NCBI GenBank assembly: GCA_023228285.1 | Contig: JALOBM010000005.1 | Coordinates: 1-63,144 of the forward strand | Length of the DNA stretch: 63,144 nucleotides | Source of the DNA: Candidatus Cloacimonadota bacterium | GTDB lineage: Bacteria; Cloacimonadota; Cloacimonadia; Cloacimonadales; Cloacimonadaceae | Direction: 5' to 3' | Shown: piece by piece, positions 43,585-53,546 of the stretch | Layout: each line of letters begins with the position of its first letter | Position numbering within the stretch: position 1 is the stretch's first letter | The notes under the pieces: model-generated | The model's database searches: none | The model's input: only the letters and a program-made list of their open reading frames with translations | What the model was told of the DNA's origin: nothing | Made by a program: the position numbers and the translations under genes

Positions 43585-43610
43585 TCTTATTATATCCCGT
43601 TTCCTGTCAA
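43584..43610 (-). promoter_or_regulatory. groEL promoter
   Basis: Minus strand TTGACA (43605-43610), 15 bp, TAAGAT (43584-43589), immediately followed by the CIRCE operator. Confidence 0.65.
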
Positions 43611-43751
43611 GTGCAAATTATTTTTTCTTTCCGCTGATTCCAGATTGGGGGTATAAACACCTTATCAAGAGTCAGCTAATTCTGCAAGTGTAACAATATA
43701 TTCATAGAAAAGAGAGGCTCCTAAGTTAACACAAACTTGCCAAGAGAAATT

Positions 43752-44348
43752 ATGATAGATCCATCATTGAAAGAAACTGAAAGAAAGCATAACCGGGACT
43801 TATACTATGGTGACGGCCTTACTTGGGTTTTTAAGGGATTTGCATTTATAATGTGTTATCTTGTATTCGAAGTATCCCTGTTGATGTGTCTTTTGCCGAT
43901 CCTGTTTATCCCCTTGAACTACTGGATCAAAAAGAAGTACGTCAGCCAGCGCAGAGGTGATGCAAAATCCCGCTTGTATTGGAAAAGAAGCAGGCAGCGG
44001 AACACGGCGATTGTCTTTGCTTTCCTTTTGATCATGCTGTTCTTACTAGCACTATTTGGCAAGGGTTTAACTGAGGACAAGGCTGGTTATTTTTTCTTTG
44101 GTATCTATCTGGTATTGTTCGTAGAATGGCAGGTCAGGTCTTTCATGGAATGGGATGGGATAAGCTGGTATCCCCTACTTGAGAGGGTTGTAATCCTGGG
44201 TCTCATTATTGTGTTTGCCATTGGCAATCTAAAATTTCTGGATATCTTTAAGCTGCTCTTTGTTTATGGTATTTTCAATGTGGTCGCAGGAATCTGGCAG
44301 TTCATTACGTTTCTGAAGCGCAATCCTGTCCTACGAAAGGTATCGTAG
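43752..44348 (+). CDS. Polytopic membrane protein of unknown function
   Basis: A 198-residue protein with about six hydrophobic segments (FAFIMCYLVFEVSLLMCLLP, NTAIVFAFLLIMLFLLALF, YFFFGIYLVLFVEW and others) and basic loops (KKKYVSQRRGDAKSR). No conserved catalytic motif is visible and I do not recognise the family. The start is uncertain: ATG 43752 has a weak AGAGA, and a TTG at 43737 is an alternative. It is divergent from groEL and ends in a small hairpin (44344-44363) without a T-tract. Confidence 0.65.
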   Translation: MIDPSLKETERKHNRDLYYGDGLTWVFKGFAFIMCYLVFEVSLLMCLLPILFIPLNYWIKKKYVSQRRGDAKSRLYWKRSRQRNTAIVFAFLLIMLFLLALFGKGLTEDKAGYFFFGIYLVLFVEWQVRSFMEWDGISWYPLLERVVILGLIIVFAIGNLKFLDIFKLLFVYGIFNVVAGIWQFITFLKRNPVLRKVS

Positions 44349-44582
44349 CATTCCGATGCTACGTATTGGGAGGATCGGAAGCCTTCCATACGAACGGAAC
44401 GGCGCATTTATCTGCGTAAATCTGCGTGAACCCAAATAAAGACCCAGACATTCTCTAGACAATAGAATCAGCGCTCATCTGTTCGAACAGCGTCATCTGC
44501 GTTCCATACATATCTCACTACTCATACGCTTTGGAAATCGGGCAATGCATTTATGGCTTGATATACAAAAACGCATTTTAGC

Positions 44583-44610
44583 TTGACAGTAATATTAATT
44601 TGCATATACT
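44583..44610 (+). promoter_or_regulatory. Sigma-70-type promoter of the barrel-protein gene
   Basis: TTGACA (44583-44588), 16 bp and TATACT (44605-44610), 32 bp before the ATG. Confidence 0.6.
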
Positions 44611-44623
44611 TGTTAATATTAAC
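44590..44623 (+). promoter_or_regulatory. Paired TAATATTAA sites, possible operator
   Basis: TAATATTAA occurs at 44590-44598 inside the promoter spacer and again within the perfect 12-bp palindrome GTTAATATTAAC (44612-44623), just after the -10 box. The centres are 24 bp apart. Such spacing suits a dimeric repressor covering the promoter; the regulator is unknown. Confidence 0.4.
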
Positions 44624-44642
44624 GGAATGAAAGGATGAAGCT

Positions 44643-45980
44643 ATGCTAAAGAGACTGTTTTTTTGTTTTCTTATCTTGTTACCGGTGTTCATATACGCTC
44701 AGGATATGCCATTTGCAGTTAAATCCAGCACTAATTACAGTGCTTCCACAATGTATGGTAAAGTAGAAGAAGACTCCATTCGTTATACGCAGTTTCGCTT
44801 TATTCAGGAGTTCAAGTATAAAAAGTTTGGTTTGGGACTGGATCTGGATATACTGTTCGACAAGAACTACCATATCAAAGAAAGCGACTGGGATCATATC
44901 GGCGACGCGTTGAACAAAATCTACTATTTCCGTTATGCCGAACTGGGTGATCCGTTATTCTTCCACGTCGGAGGATTCCCGAAGTATTCGGTGGGTAACG
45001 GACTTGTGATGTTGAACTACTCAAACATGACATTCTATCCAGATTTGAGACATCAGGGTGTTCTGATTGGAGGCAGAGTACCAACGCTGTTTGAGCCGGA
45101 ATTGGAGCTCTTTAGTTCGGACATCACAAAGAACGATTTACTATGCTTCCGCGCACATTTCAAGCCTCTGGCGGATTCGACCCTGAAGATTCTGGACATG
45201 GCAAAGATAGGTTTTTCCGTGTATTCCGACCTGAATCAATACAGTAATCTGAAGCACACTCTACCAGACAGTCTGGACTACCTTCGCACAGGGAAAAAGG
45301 ATGCTGCTACCATCATCTCCTTCGATTATTCCCAACCCATCAAGCGCAGTGAGAAAGCAGAGTATGGCATTTATACGGAAGTAGCGCACATGATCGATAA
45401 TGGTACCGGAAGCATATTGCCCGGAGTATATGCCGATTTTAAAGTTGTGAAAGTGAATCTGGAGTATCGGACAAATGGCGATAAATTTGCCCCTTCATAT
45501 TTCGATTATCATTATGAGGCAGAGCGTGCCATTCAGGATACTTTGGCAGACGGCACTCCCATTATCATCACGAAAGAAGAGGCTCTGCAAGACAGACAAT
45601 CCTCCTATGGATTCTATGGAAAGATTCAAGGCGTGATTGGGGAACGGCTGAAAGCGATGTTTGCCTGGCAAAATATGTATGGAAACGAACTGAAAAACGG
45701 AAAATCCATGTGGTTCAGTTTGAATGTGGATACGAAGTACAAGCGCTTGGAAAAAGTAGCATTCTCTTATAGTAAAACTAACGTAAGCAGCCTGAATCTG
45801 GGGAAAATAGCCGTTCCTCGAGCTAATATGTCTGCCAGTTGTACTATAGGTTTGGATTCCAAGCACAGATGGTTTGTGATCGCAAAATACTCTGAAAAAT
45901 ACAAGGATAAAGAAGGTGGGATTAACTGGTGGAAAGACACCAAGCGCTCTGCGGCAGTAGGTGTTAAGGTCAATTTTTAG
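44643..45980 (+). CDS. Outer-membrane beta-barrel protein of unknown function
   Basis: A 445-residue protein with a signal peptide ending near VFIYAQ. Alternating hydrophobic and polar strands, many aromatics and a final strand ending KVNF suggest a transmembrane barrel. The segment FHVGGFPKYSVGNGLVMLNY resembles repeats seen in porin-like proteins. It is transcribed alone between its own promoter and terminator. I recognise no specific family. Confidence 0.65.
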   Translation: MLKRLFFCFLILLPVFIYAQDMPFAVKSSTNYSASTMYGKVEEDSIRYTQFRFIQEFKYKKFGLGLDLDILFDKNYHIKESDWDHIGDALNKIYYFRYAELGDPLFFHVGGFPKYSVGNGLVMLNYSNMTFYPDLRHQGVLIGGRVPTLFEPELELFSSDITKNDLLCFRAHFKPLADSTLKILDMAKIGFSVYSDLNQYSNLKHTLPDSLDYLRTGKKDAATIISFDYSQPIKRSEKAEYGIYTEVAHMIDNGTGSILPGVYADFKVVKVNLEYRTNGDKFAPSYFDYHYEAERAIQDTLADGTPIIITKEEALQDRQSSYGFYGKIQGVIGERLKAMFAWQNMYGNELKNGKSMWFSLNVDTKYKRLEKVAFSYSKTNVSSLNLGKIAVPRANMSASCTIGLDSKHRWFVIAKYSEKYKDKEGGINWWKDTKRSAAVGVKVNF

Positions 45981-46004
45981 TCAAATGTACGATATACAAA
46001 AGAG

Positions 46005-46028
46005 ACCGAGCATTGCTTGGTTTTTTTA
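46005..46028 (+). terminator. Terminator between convergent genes
   Basis: A 7-bp stem (ACCGAGC / GCTTGGT, one G-T pair) with a 3-nt loop is followed by seven T. It serves the barrel gene and overlaps the 3' end of tamB. Confidence 0.75.
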
Positions 46029-49000
46029 TAGCCCCCAAAAGCGCCATGATTTTTGCAGGAGGATCTCATGAGTAAGTCCGGTGTCTTTGGGAGAGTAGTT
46101 TAGAGTATAGCCCAGCCTGAACTGACGCGGGAGAACGAGACGCAGGCTGGTATCATGAGACACCAGAATGCGTGTTTTTTGCTGCATGTCCGTAGCTTCT
46201 TGCAATTGCAATTCATAATCCGCAAATACACGATAGCCCAAGTACTTACTCATCGAAACCGAAAGATTGTTCAGCAGAATGGACGAAGAGAATCGGGTGA
46301 TATCGGAGGAAAGATTGCTAAGGTCTGTCATATCTGCCAATTGGGAGGGATTAGCGGAGTATTCGCTGAAGATATTTTGAATGAAACCTGCGTTTATGGA
46401 GAATCCATCCAGCTTCAAGGTACGGCGAAACCAGTTTTCCACGGGGTAAAAGAAAGGTGTGAGCACCGTGGAATTCAAGTTCCCGCCGATCAAACCCAAA
46501 GCTTCATCTTGGAGCAGGTTTTGTTTTTGATCCTCCGGAAGCTCTTCCATACCTTGATTGTAGCGCATTCGGGAAAGAACCTGTGTAATGTTTTGATCCT
46601 GAGGATTATCGCTGGACAGGCTGATCTGTAAGCGATCGAAGAATCCCTTGTCGTATTCCGGACTGGATGCTACGGACAGAGTAATAATGCTTCCATCCGG
46701 AGTGCGCTTGTTGAAGAGACCGTTTACACTGAGGATGTTCTGTTGATCTATCATTGTGATAGCGATGTTTTCCACTTGGAATACTGTACCGAAGAAATCG
46801 ATCGAACCACGTTCAGAATTGATGTTTGCCTCTTCCACAATAAAGCGATTGCCATTATAAATCAGATGCAAAAATCCCCCTGGGCTCAGGTAGAGATTTG
46901 TAGGATAGGTTACATACCGTACATTTTCACCGATATTTATGCGCACATCAAGCTTGAATGGCAAAGGAGTTGGTTCGGTATCAGGTTTCTTTCCGGTGCT
47001 TCGGACAGACATGATGAGATTCAGCAGGTTATCCGCTCCCGGAGGATATAGGATATCGAGATTGGAGGCGGTTACCAAAGCTTCAATCTTCATATCGTCA
47101 AAAGGGCCACGAATCACTGCATATCTGCCATCTTGACCGCTTATCGCTACATTGCTAAGAGTCTTTGGCGGAGACACGACAGGTATGGTAGCCTGTATTC
47201 CTGGTTCTTCAATAAGGACTCTGAAGTAACCAAGATCCAGAAAACTGACCATGAAATGATCACTTGGTTCGCTTTCAAAAAGGTTGTTCATATAGAACTT
47301 CCCGTTGCCCATTTGGAAAGTACCCCGCTGAATCATAAGGCGATTTTGTTCGAATACTCCCTGTATTTGAATGTCTCGCATTGGTTCTACTTGGTCTTTG
47401 AGATGGACGAGGCCATTGCTGAGATTAATGTGTCCGGAATGAAACATAAATTGATCCTCCGACGTGCCTATACTCAGCTCGAGGCTGGAATCTCCCGAAG
47501 AAACCAGAATATAATCTGTTAACTTCTTTAACCATGGGAACAATTCGCCATCCACCTGTATATTCAATAGCCGATCTCCCTCATAGAATTCATTCTGTAG
47601 GATGTTGTAATCCAGTGAGCCAGACGCGGAGGCAGTTAAAAGATCATGGGCAAACACATAGAGTGAATCTATCACAAGCGCATTGCTTTCTTGAGCGGCT
47701 TTCACCGCTGCATAATCTACTTCAATATCTCCGAATTTCATATCCCGGCCAACGAGATCCGCAGCAATCTCCATTACGGAATCCTCAGAGAGGATATCTT
47801 GCATGCTAAAATCAACCGTTCCGCTGACGGATGCCAAACCCGGGCTTTGGGTCAAAACCTCCTGTAGCTTCAAATCATCTATGTTTGCACCCAGCGCAAC
47901 ATTAAGCTTAGGGTGTAGAGATGCTGTTCCGGCAAGATCTATCAATGTCTTTTTTTTATGAGAGATGTCTCCACTAAGGCTAAGCAAGTCAGGGCTTCCT
48001 TTCAGATGCATATCTACGCTAAGGGGTATCACGCTGATAAGATCTACATCAGTAAGATTGACCCATGCGTCAATACTCTTTTGACTGTCCTTATTGTATG
48101 TAGCAAAGAGGTTTAGCTTATTAAACTCTGGAATCAGATGACTGATATCGGGATAGTATGAGATGATCTTTGCTGAATCGATATTGCGTATGCTGAGATC
48201 CACATCGGAGAGCCAAAGATCTTTCAAGTCCACCATTGCCGAAAGATTGAGCATGTCTTCCAGCTTCAGCGACCATAGCTTTAGCTTCATATCACGATAG
48301 TCCATATTTACACTGATATCCGCAGGCAAACCGTTAAAGTATCCGTTGGAGGTCTTTAGCGAAGCCATTACAGCTGGTTCTGCCACATTGACATTGCCCA
48401 GGAGATCAATATCTGCAATGTAGTCATACTCGCCCTTTAGCGCTGAAGCTAGATTCGCATGATACCATATATCTCTACCAGTCATCACTGCCTTCAGTTG
48501 CCCGCTGACCTGTGGAGCTAATATGCCAAGCACATCCAGATCATAGACACTCGCTGCTTCCAAACTGTCAAACACTGCATCCAAGGCTATGTGTTGAGAT
48601 AAGACATCTCCCACCGCCCGTATACTGTATCCCTCTTCGGATTGAATATCTGCTGAGACCAGAAGAGAGCCCTCAGAAGGCACCATGCTGGCTTCTGCGT
48701 TCAGATTGCGCAGATTGAGATGGCGCCATACTACATTCACATCTTTCAAATTAGCTGAGAGTAGGGGGTATGGCTTCAAGATGACACCACTAAGGTTCAA
48801 CCTGCCGTTTGCAACAATATCCCCAGGTATGTCTTTCAGAGCATTGGTAGCCAATTCAGCATCAAAGGAAAGTGTCTGGGGAACAAAGCTTCCACTGATG
48901 GATAGGGCTTGATTCTTCCACCTGGCATCCAAAGTACTCAAGCTGGCGCGATCATCCTGGTAATCCGCCACAAGAGACAGGTCTTCAAAAACCCATTCTT

Positions 49001-50099
49001 GATAAGCAAAACGATGGCTACGCGCACTTATTTCTGCGCTAGGATCTTTGATACTGCCGGATGCGCATAGATCCGCTTCTATCAATCCATTCATCTGAGG
49101 TAAAATATCAGACGCATCCAAGCTTATCGAAGCTCTTGAACCATCGAAAGTCATATCTCCCAGATAATCTTGAACCAAAAGATCGGCAACTAGGCTACTA
49201 CGCCCTATGCTTGATCGGGATATTGATAAAGCGGCATCATGACCGTCTGTCTCTAGATTAATCAATGGGATCTGCACGGCAAATTTGTCTATCACCTCAG
49301 CTGCAGTATTCCATATGATCGCCTTTCCACCAAACTGCACTGCACCAGAATCCGCTGGTTCACTGTAGTTTGCATTGATGTTGATATCACTTCTAAAATC
49401 TCTGATATCCGGATGCGATACATAGAGTGGCTTGAAGTCTGCGATTTCCGCTTCTGCCAAAGCAATACGACCATTATCAAGGCTCCCCTTCAGGTGAATA
49501 CTACCTCCCAAGGAAGTGTTTGCGCTCAGGAGTACGTCTGTATAACTCGTGTTTTCTATGCGTAGATCCAGATGAGTCAGGTTCTCTTCAATGCTTAGCT
49601 TTCCTGTATGAAGGATTTTCAGGTCAAAGGCCAAATCTGCTTCCAGAGCACCATCTTCCAAAGTAATGAGTTTGAAATAGGGCACTAAATCAGGAATCTT
49701 GAATCTCTCTTTCTTGGCTTTTTTCTTTTCCGCTTTGGAGATTGGATGATAGTATAAACGCCCAACCGGCTTGACAATCTCTACTGATGATACTACATTA
49801 TTCAGTTTGAAACCGGACAGAATAAATTTGTACAGATTGTAGCGCAGTCTTACACTATCTATCTTGAGATCAATCAGACTGTCCTGCGTGGCAATGTTGA
49901 AATCCTGCACCAGAATCTGTTTATCGCTGATATGAAGGTTACCAATTTTTATAGAGGCATTAGCAGCCTTACCAATCATTGAAGCGATATAATTCCGCAC
50001 AAAGTCTCTACCTCCCAAAGGATACCAAATGCTGAAGAAAAGCACATTGATCACCAAGAGGACAATAATCAAAATGAGAAACTTGCGGGGACGATGCAT
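46026..50099 (-). CDS. tamB: TamB/AsmA-like translocation and lipid-transport protein
   Basis: A 1357-residue protein with one N-terminal transmembrane anchor (FLILIIVLLVINVLFFSIWY), then a very long repetitive beta-helix/groove typical of TamB-AsmA bridge proteins. The C-terminal DUF490-type region includes the KYLGYRVFADYELQLQ barrel-like segment. These proteins span the periplasm and move lipids or assist outer-membrane protein assembly. The gene starts one base after the LolD-like stop, so it closes an envelope-biogenesis operon. Confidence 0.85.
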   Translation of the reverse strand: MHRPRKFLILIIVLLVINVLFFSIWYPLGGRDFVRNYIASMIGKAANASIKIGNLHISDKQILVQDFNIATQDSLIDLKIDSVRLRYNLYKFILSGFKLNNVVSSVEIVKPVGRLYYHPISKAEKKKAKKERFKIPDLVPYFKLITLEDGALEADLAFDLKILHTGKLSIEENLTHLDLRIENTSYTDVLLSANTSLGGSIHLKGSLDNGRIALAEAEIADFKPLYVSHPDIRDFRSDININANYSEPADSGAVQFGGKAIIWNTAAEVIDKFAVQIPLINLETDGHDAALSISRSSIGRSSLVADLLVQDYLGDMTFDGSRASISLDASDILPQMNGLIEADLCASGSIKDPSAEISARSHRFAYQEWVFEDLSLVADYQDDRASLSTLDARWKNQALSISGSFVPQTLSFDAELATNALKDIPGDIVANGRLNLSGVILKPYPLLSANLKDVNVVWRHLNLRNLNAEASMVPSEGSLLVSADIQSEEGYSIRAVGDVLSQHIALDAVFDSLEAASVYDLDVLGILAPQVSGQLKAVMTGRDIWYHANLASALKGEYDYIADIDLLGNVNVAEPAVMASLKTSNGYFNGLPADISVNMDYRDMKLKLWSLKLEDMLNLSAMVDLKDLWLSDVDLSIRNIDSAKIISYYPDISHLIPEFNKLNLFATYNKDSQKSIDAWVNLTDVDLISVIPLSVDMHLKGSPDLLSLSGDISHKKKTLIDLAGTASLHPKLNVALGANIDDLKLQEVLTQSPGLASVSGTVDFSMQDILSEDSVMEIAADLVGRDMKFGDIEVDYAAVKAAQESNALVIDSLYVFAHDLLTASASGSLDYNILQNEFYEGDRLLNIQVDGELFPWLKKLTDYILVSSGDSSLELSIGTSEDQFMFHSGHINLSNGLVHLKDQVEPMRDIQIQGVFEQNRLMIQRGTFQMGNGKFYMNNLFESEPSDHFMVSFLDLGYFRVLIEEPGIQATIPVVSPPKTLSNVAISGQDGRYAVIRGPFDDMKIEALVTASNLDILYPPGADNLLNLIMSVRSTGKKPDTEPTPLPFKLDVRINIGENVRYVTYPTNLYLSPGGFLHLIYNGNRFIVEEANINSERGSIDFFGTVFQVENIAITMIDQQNILSVNGLFNKRTPDGSIITLSVASSPEYDKGFFDRLQISLSSDNPQDQNITQVLSRMRYNQGMEELPEDQKQNLLQDEALGLIGGNLNSTVLTPFFYPVENWFRRTLKLDGFSINAGFIQNIFSEYSANPSQLADMTDLSNLSSDITRFSSSILLNNLSVSMSKYLGYRVFADYELQLQEATDMQQKTRILVSHDTSLRLVLPRQFRLGYTLNYSPKDTGLTHEILLQKSWRFWGL

Positions 50100-50100
50100 G

Positions 50101-50775
50101 TTATGCCTCGAGCTGTATCAACCTGCCATCGATAAGTTCGTAACTGCGGCTTGCTTTCGACGCCGCTTCTACATCATGGGTTACCACCACAAATGCTTGA
50201 TTGAGTTCTTTATTAAGCTTCCGAATCATCTCCCATACTTCATTACTATGAGTGGGATCAAGGTTTCCGGTGGGTTCATCTGCCAGCACCAGTTTGGGAT
50301 TGTTTGCCAATGCCCTGGCCAGGCTCACTCTTTGTTGCTCACCTCCGGAGAGCTGATTGGGATATCGATTCAAGCGATCCTGCAAACCCAGCAATACCAA
50401 CAATTCCTTGGCTCTAGCTCTTGCTTCAGATTCACTGCGACCTGCAATCAGCAAAGGCAGAGCTACATTCTCGGTGGCACTAAGGTCATCAATCAGATAG
50501 TGAAATTGGAATACAAAACCTAAGTCTCTGTTTCGCACTATCGGAGCCTGGGGATCGTTTGAGCGAATAGGTTGGGAACAAATCCTGAGTTCACCCCCAT
50601 CAGGCTCATCCAGCAAGCCCATGATGTGCAGCATTGTGCTTTTTCCACATCCGGATTTTCCGGTGATACAGACCAGTTCTCCGGCTGATACATCTAGAGA
50701 TGCATCCTTCAGAACTTCTATGATCTGGTCGCTGTCAATATAGGACTTACTCAAGTGTTTTGCACTTAATATCAT
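50101..50775 (-). CDS. lolD: LolD-like ABC transporter ATPase
   Basis: A 224-residue ATPase: Walker [10 protein letters not shown], signature [15 protein letters not shown], Walker [13 protein letters not shown] and the H-loop VVTHD. Its size, and a LolC/E-like partner nine bases upstream, point to lipoprotein release from the inner membrane, though MacB-type export cannot be excluded. With lspA and tamB in the same window this fits outer-membrane biogenesis. Confidence 0.88.
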   Translation of the reverse strand: MILSAKHLSKSYIDSDQIIEVLKDASLDVSAGELVCITGKSGCGKSTMLHIMGLLDEPDGGELRICSQPIRSNDPQAPIVRNRDLGFVFQFHYLIDDLSATENVALPLLIAGRSESEARARAKELLVLLGLQDRLNRYPNQLSGGEQQRVSLARALANNPKLVLADEPTGNLDPTHSNEVWEMIRKLNKELNQAFVVVTHDVEAASKASRSYELIDGRLIQLEA

Positions 50776-50784
50776 GCTTCCTCG

Positions 50785-51999
50785 CTAATTTTTGTTGCGG
50801 ATAATATCGATGATCTGTAACCGCTCTATCTGCTTCAAGGGAATAAGGATACATATAAAAATCAGGATAGTGGCGACCACAAAGATTACCAATAGATTCA
50901 CAAAAGTGATCTGAGCTCCCAGAGTGTCAATGAAATAAACATCACCCTTCAATCGATAAAAGCTCTGCTTCTCCACACACCAGGACAAGAAAACACCAAA
51001 CATCTGCCCGACAATCACGGAAAGAACAGCCACTAAGCCTACTCGGAACGAAAACAATCTGCGAATGGAACCGATCCCTGCTCCCAAGGTCTGCAATACC
51101 GCTATTTCCGCTTTTTTATCTATGATAATGGTGCTTACTGTGGAGATCACGTTGATACCTGCGATCAATACCAGAAAACTAAAGACGATGAATATGAGCC
51201 ATTTTTCCATAGCAACCAATCGCAAGAGGCTTTCTGCGTAGAGATTCCACGGAATGGCGATATAATCCACTCCCAAGTGATTGATCAGATATTGTGCCAA
51301 TTCGGAAGCTTGATCAGCATCTTTTAAACGCAATTCCACCTTGGAATACCCTGAAGGAAGCATCATCAAGTCACGGGCATCTTCTTCGCTGGATATTACT
51401 ATACTGCGATCGTTCTCATAATAACCAGAGCGGTATACAGCAGCGATAACATAATTGTAATGGGCACTGGGGATGCCCAGAGGACTGATCCGATCCAGGC
51501 GGGGATAATTCAAGCTAAGCGTATCGCCTATGCTCAAACCCAGCTCCTCCAGAAGATAGTGCCCTACGATCACCTCTCCCCTATTAATCTGTGTCTTTCC
51601 TTTGCTGATATACTGGCTGTATGGAGCATCATCATGAGCATCATAAGCGCGCAGGTTCGCAGCTCGAATCTTGTCTTGGTTTTGCGCCATCAAAGAAAAC
51701 TGTAGAGTCGCCACACTGGATTGAACTTCATCTATCTGCTCCGTTATCTTACGGATTTGATCGATCTGTTCTACACTAAGTAGATTCGAATCGGACGAAG
51801 CGATACTAATATGAGCAAAGCTATCCAACAAGAGTCTTTTGAGCGTGCTTTCATAACCTTGGAATAAGTGCAATCCTGCAGAAAGAATGCCTACAGAAAG
51901 TACAATACCTAAAACCATAAACACAAAACTAAAGCGAAACAGGTTTCGCTTCGGAGATTTAATATATCGTTTCAGAAAAAAAAGCTCAAGGTTTTGCAT
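50785..51999 (-). CDS. LolC/LolE-like ABC permease
   Basis: A 404-residue permease with the FtsX/MacB fold: one N-terminal membrane helix, a periplasmic domain of about 210 residues, then three C-terminal helices (LIFIVFSFLVLIAGINVIS, VGLVAVLSVIVGQMFGVFLS and a last one near the end). The conserved KKAEIAVLQTLGA coupling segment is present. I choose ATG 51999; an ATG at 52035 would overlap the upstream glycosyltransferase by 50 bp. It partners with the LolD-like ATPase. Only one permease gene is present, so the transporter may be a homodimer (LolF-like). Confidence 0.85.
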   Translation of the reverse strand: MQNLELFFLKRYIKSPKRNLFRFSFVFMVLGIVLSVGILSAGLHLFQGYESTLKRLLLDSFAHISIASSDSNLLSVEQIDQIRKITEQIDEVQSSVATLQFSLMAQNQDKIRAANLRAYDAHDDAPYSQYISKGKTQINRGEVIVGHYLLEELGLSIGDTLSLNYPRLDRISPLGIPSAHYNYVIAAVYRSGYYENDRSIVISSEEDARDLMMLPSGYSKVELRLKDADQASELAQYLINHLGVDYIAIPWNLYAESLLRLVAMEKWLIFIVFSFLVLIAGINVISTVSTIIIDKKAEIAVLQTLGAGIGSIRRLFSFRVGLVAVLSVIVGQMFGVFLSWCVEKQSFYRLKGDVYFIDTLGAQITFVNLLVIFVVATILIFICILIPLKQIERLQIIDIIRNKN

Positions 52000-52942
52000 C
52001 TTTACTGTGTTGCTCCACATTGAGCATTGTCTCAATGGACAATGGTAAACGCTGAGTGGGACTGATTCGGTTTATGATGAGCTCAGAAATCAAGCCCAGA
52101 GATATGAACTGAAGCCCACCCAAGATCATAAGAACTCCCAATAACAAGAGGGGGCGATTCGAAAGAGGCATACCCCAGAATATCTTCAAAACTGCAAGGT
52201 ATAGAGTAATAAGTGATCCTATTATAGTGGAAATAAGCCCTACTCTACCAAATAGATATAGCGGACTCTTAATGTAATATGTAATCATCCTCACAGTAAG
52301 TAGATCAAAGAAGCCACGTAAGTAACGTTCTACCCCGTATTTGCTCTTCCCATACTGCCGCGCCCGATGCTCTACGGGGATCTCCCCCACTCTGAACCCT
52401 AAGGAATGAGCCAGAGCTGGTATATAGCGATGCATCTCCCCATATAGTGAGAGTTCCGTCACAACCTCCCGCCGATATGCTTTGAACCCGCAATTGTAGT
52501 CATTCAGTTTCAGCTTGAAGGTGTATCCGGTTACAGAATTGAACAGTCTGGAAGGTAACCTTTTGTACCATGGATCACGGCGCTTCTTCTTCCACCCGGA
52601 TACAAGGTCAAAACCCTCGTTCAACTTTGCTATGAAGGCAGGTATTTCCGCAGGAATGTCTTGCAGATCGGCATCCATGGTAAAGACAATCTCGCCATCG
52701 GCATGTTCAAAGCCTTTTTGGAGCGCAGCGGCTTTCCCAAAGTTGCGGCGAAATTTTATCACCTTTACCTGTTGGTCTAGCGCTGCCAGATCACACATTA
52801 CTTTATAGCTGCCATCGGTGGAACCATCGTCCACAAAGATAATCTCATAAGTGTTATCACCCAGATTGGCCAGGATTTCATCATAGAGCTGATTGAGGGA
52901 CTCACACTCATTCAAAACAGGAATCACAAACGATATCAGCAT
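51986..52942 (-). CDS. Family 2 glycosyltransferase with two C-terminal membrane helices (DPM1/ArnC-like)
   Basis: A 318-residue enzyme: nucleotide-binding N-terminus SFVIPVLNECESLNQLYDEI, DDGSTDGSY, the DxD-type motif TMDADLQDIPAEIP, the FRRNFGKAAALQKGF segment and GFKAYRREV. Two membrane helices near residues 230-300 anchor it. Such enzymes transfer a sugar from UDP or GDP to polyprenyl phosphate. It lies 10 bp after the dolichol-kinase-like gene, suggesting a lipid-linked sugar pathway that could feed the DUF2723 protein at 31-33.6 kb. Confidence 0.88.
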   Translation of the reverse strand: MLISFVIPVLNECESLNQLYDEILANLGDNTYEIIFVDDGSTDGSYKVMCDLAALDQQVKVIKFRRNFGKAAALQKGFEHADGEIVFTMDADLQDIPAEIPAFIAKLNEGFDLVSGWKKKRRDPWYKRLPSRLFNSVTGYTFKLKLNDYNCGFKAYRREVVTELSLYGEMHRYIPALAHSLGFRVGEIPVEHRARQYGKSKYGVERYLRGFFDLLTVRMITYYIKSPLYLFGRVGLISTIIGSLITLYLAVLKIFWGMPLSNRPLLLLGVLMILGGLQFISLGLISELIINRISPTQRLPLSIETMLNVEQHSKDAKP

Positions 52943-52952
52943 ATTGTCCTCA

Positions 52953-53540
52953 CTATATGAACAAACTCACAACAGTCATCACTAAAGCGGAAGACAACGG
53001 TATTTTGATATTGTCATCCAGAGGTACACTACTCAGTTCAGCCGCTGTAGCTGTTAATGCACCAATAATGGCCAGCCAGGGATTTGCCAGCCACCATAAT
53101 CCAAAAACAGCACAGGTGACAAAGCAAGCCAGGCTTCCTTCCAGGCTTTTGTTATTTCGCAGGAACTTCCGTTTACCAAAATTCATACCTATCAATGCGG
53201 CAAAAGTATCACCTATGCTTAGAAATGCAATGGAAGCCGCTGCAATTCTCTCATCAAAGAACGCGACGCAGAGCAAGCTGGAAACCAATAAATAAGTGGC
53301 TCCGGTAAAATCCTTGAGTTCGTGTCTCCTCAAGATCATACCAAAGAGACGATGAAAGGTTTTACGAAAGCTGCGTTGCCAAAAGCGGTTAAACTCTATT
53401 ACTAAGCTGACAACCAAAGCAGCCAGTAGCATCGCAAAGGCAATACGCCTGTTGTATTCCAGAGTATAGCGATAACCGAGAGGAATCACCAACGAACTAA
53501 GATGAATTGACTTTCTAAGAGTCTCGCTAAGTCTTCCCAT
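52953..53540 (-). CDS. Dolichol-kinase/phosphatidate-cytidylyltransferase-like membrane protein
   Basis: A 195-residue polytopic protein with about six membrane helices. The conserved loop reads FLSIGDTFAALIGMNFGKRK, followed by NNKSLEGSLACF, the signature shared by dolichol kinase (Sec59), Dgk1 and VTE5-type CTP-dependent kinases. It probably phosphorylates a polyprenol, diacylglycerol or similar lipid with CTP; the exact substrate cannot be told. It lies between recJ and the glycosyltransferase in the same orientation with short gaps. Confidence 0.75.
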   Translation of the reverse strand: MGRLSETLRKSIHLSSLVIPLGYRYTLEYNRRIAFAMLLAALVVSLVIEFNRFWQRSFRKTFHRLFGMILRRHELKDFTGATYLLVSSLLCVAFFDERIAAASIAFLSIGDTFAALIGMNFGKRKFLRNNKSLEGSLACFVTCAVFGLWWLANPWLAIIGALTATAAELSSVPLDDNIKIPLSSALVMTVVSLFI

Positions 53541-53546
53541 GATGCA

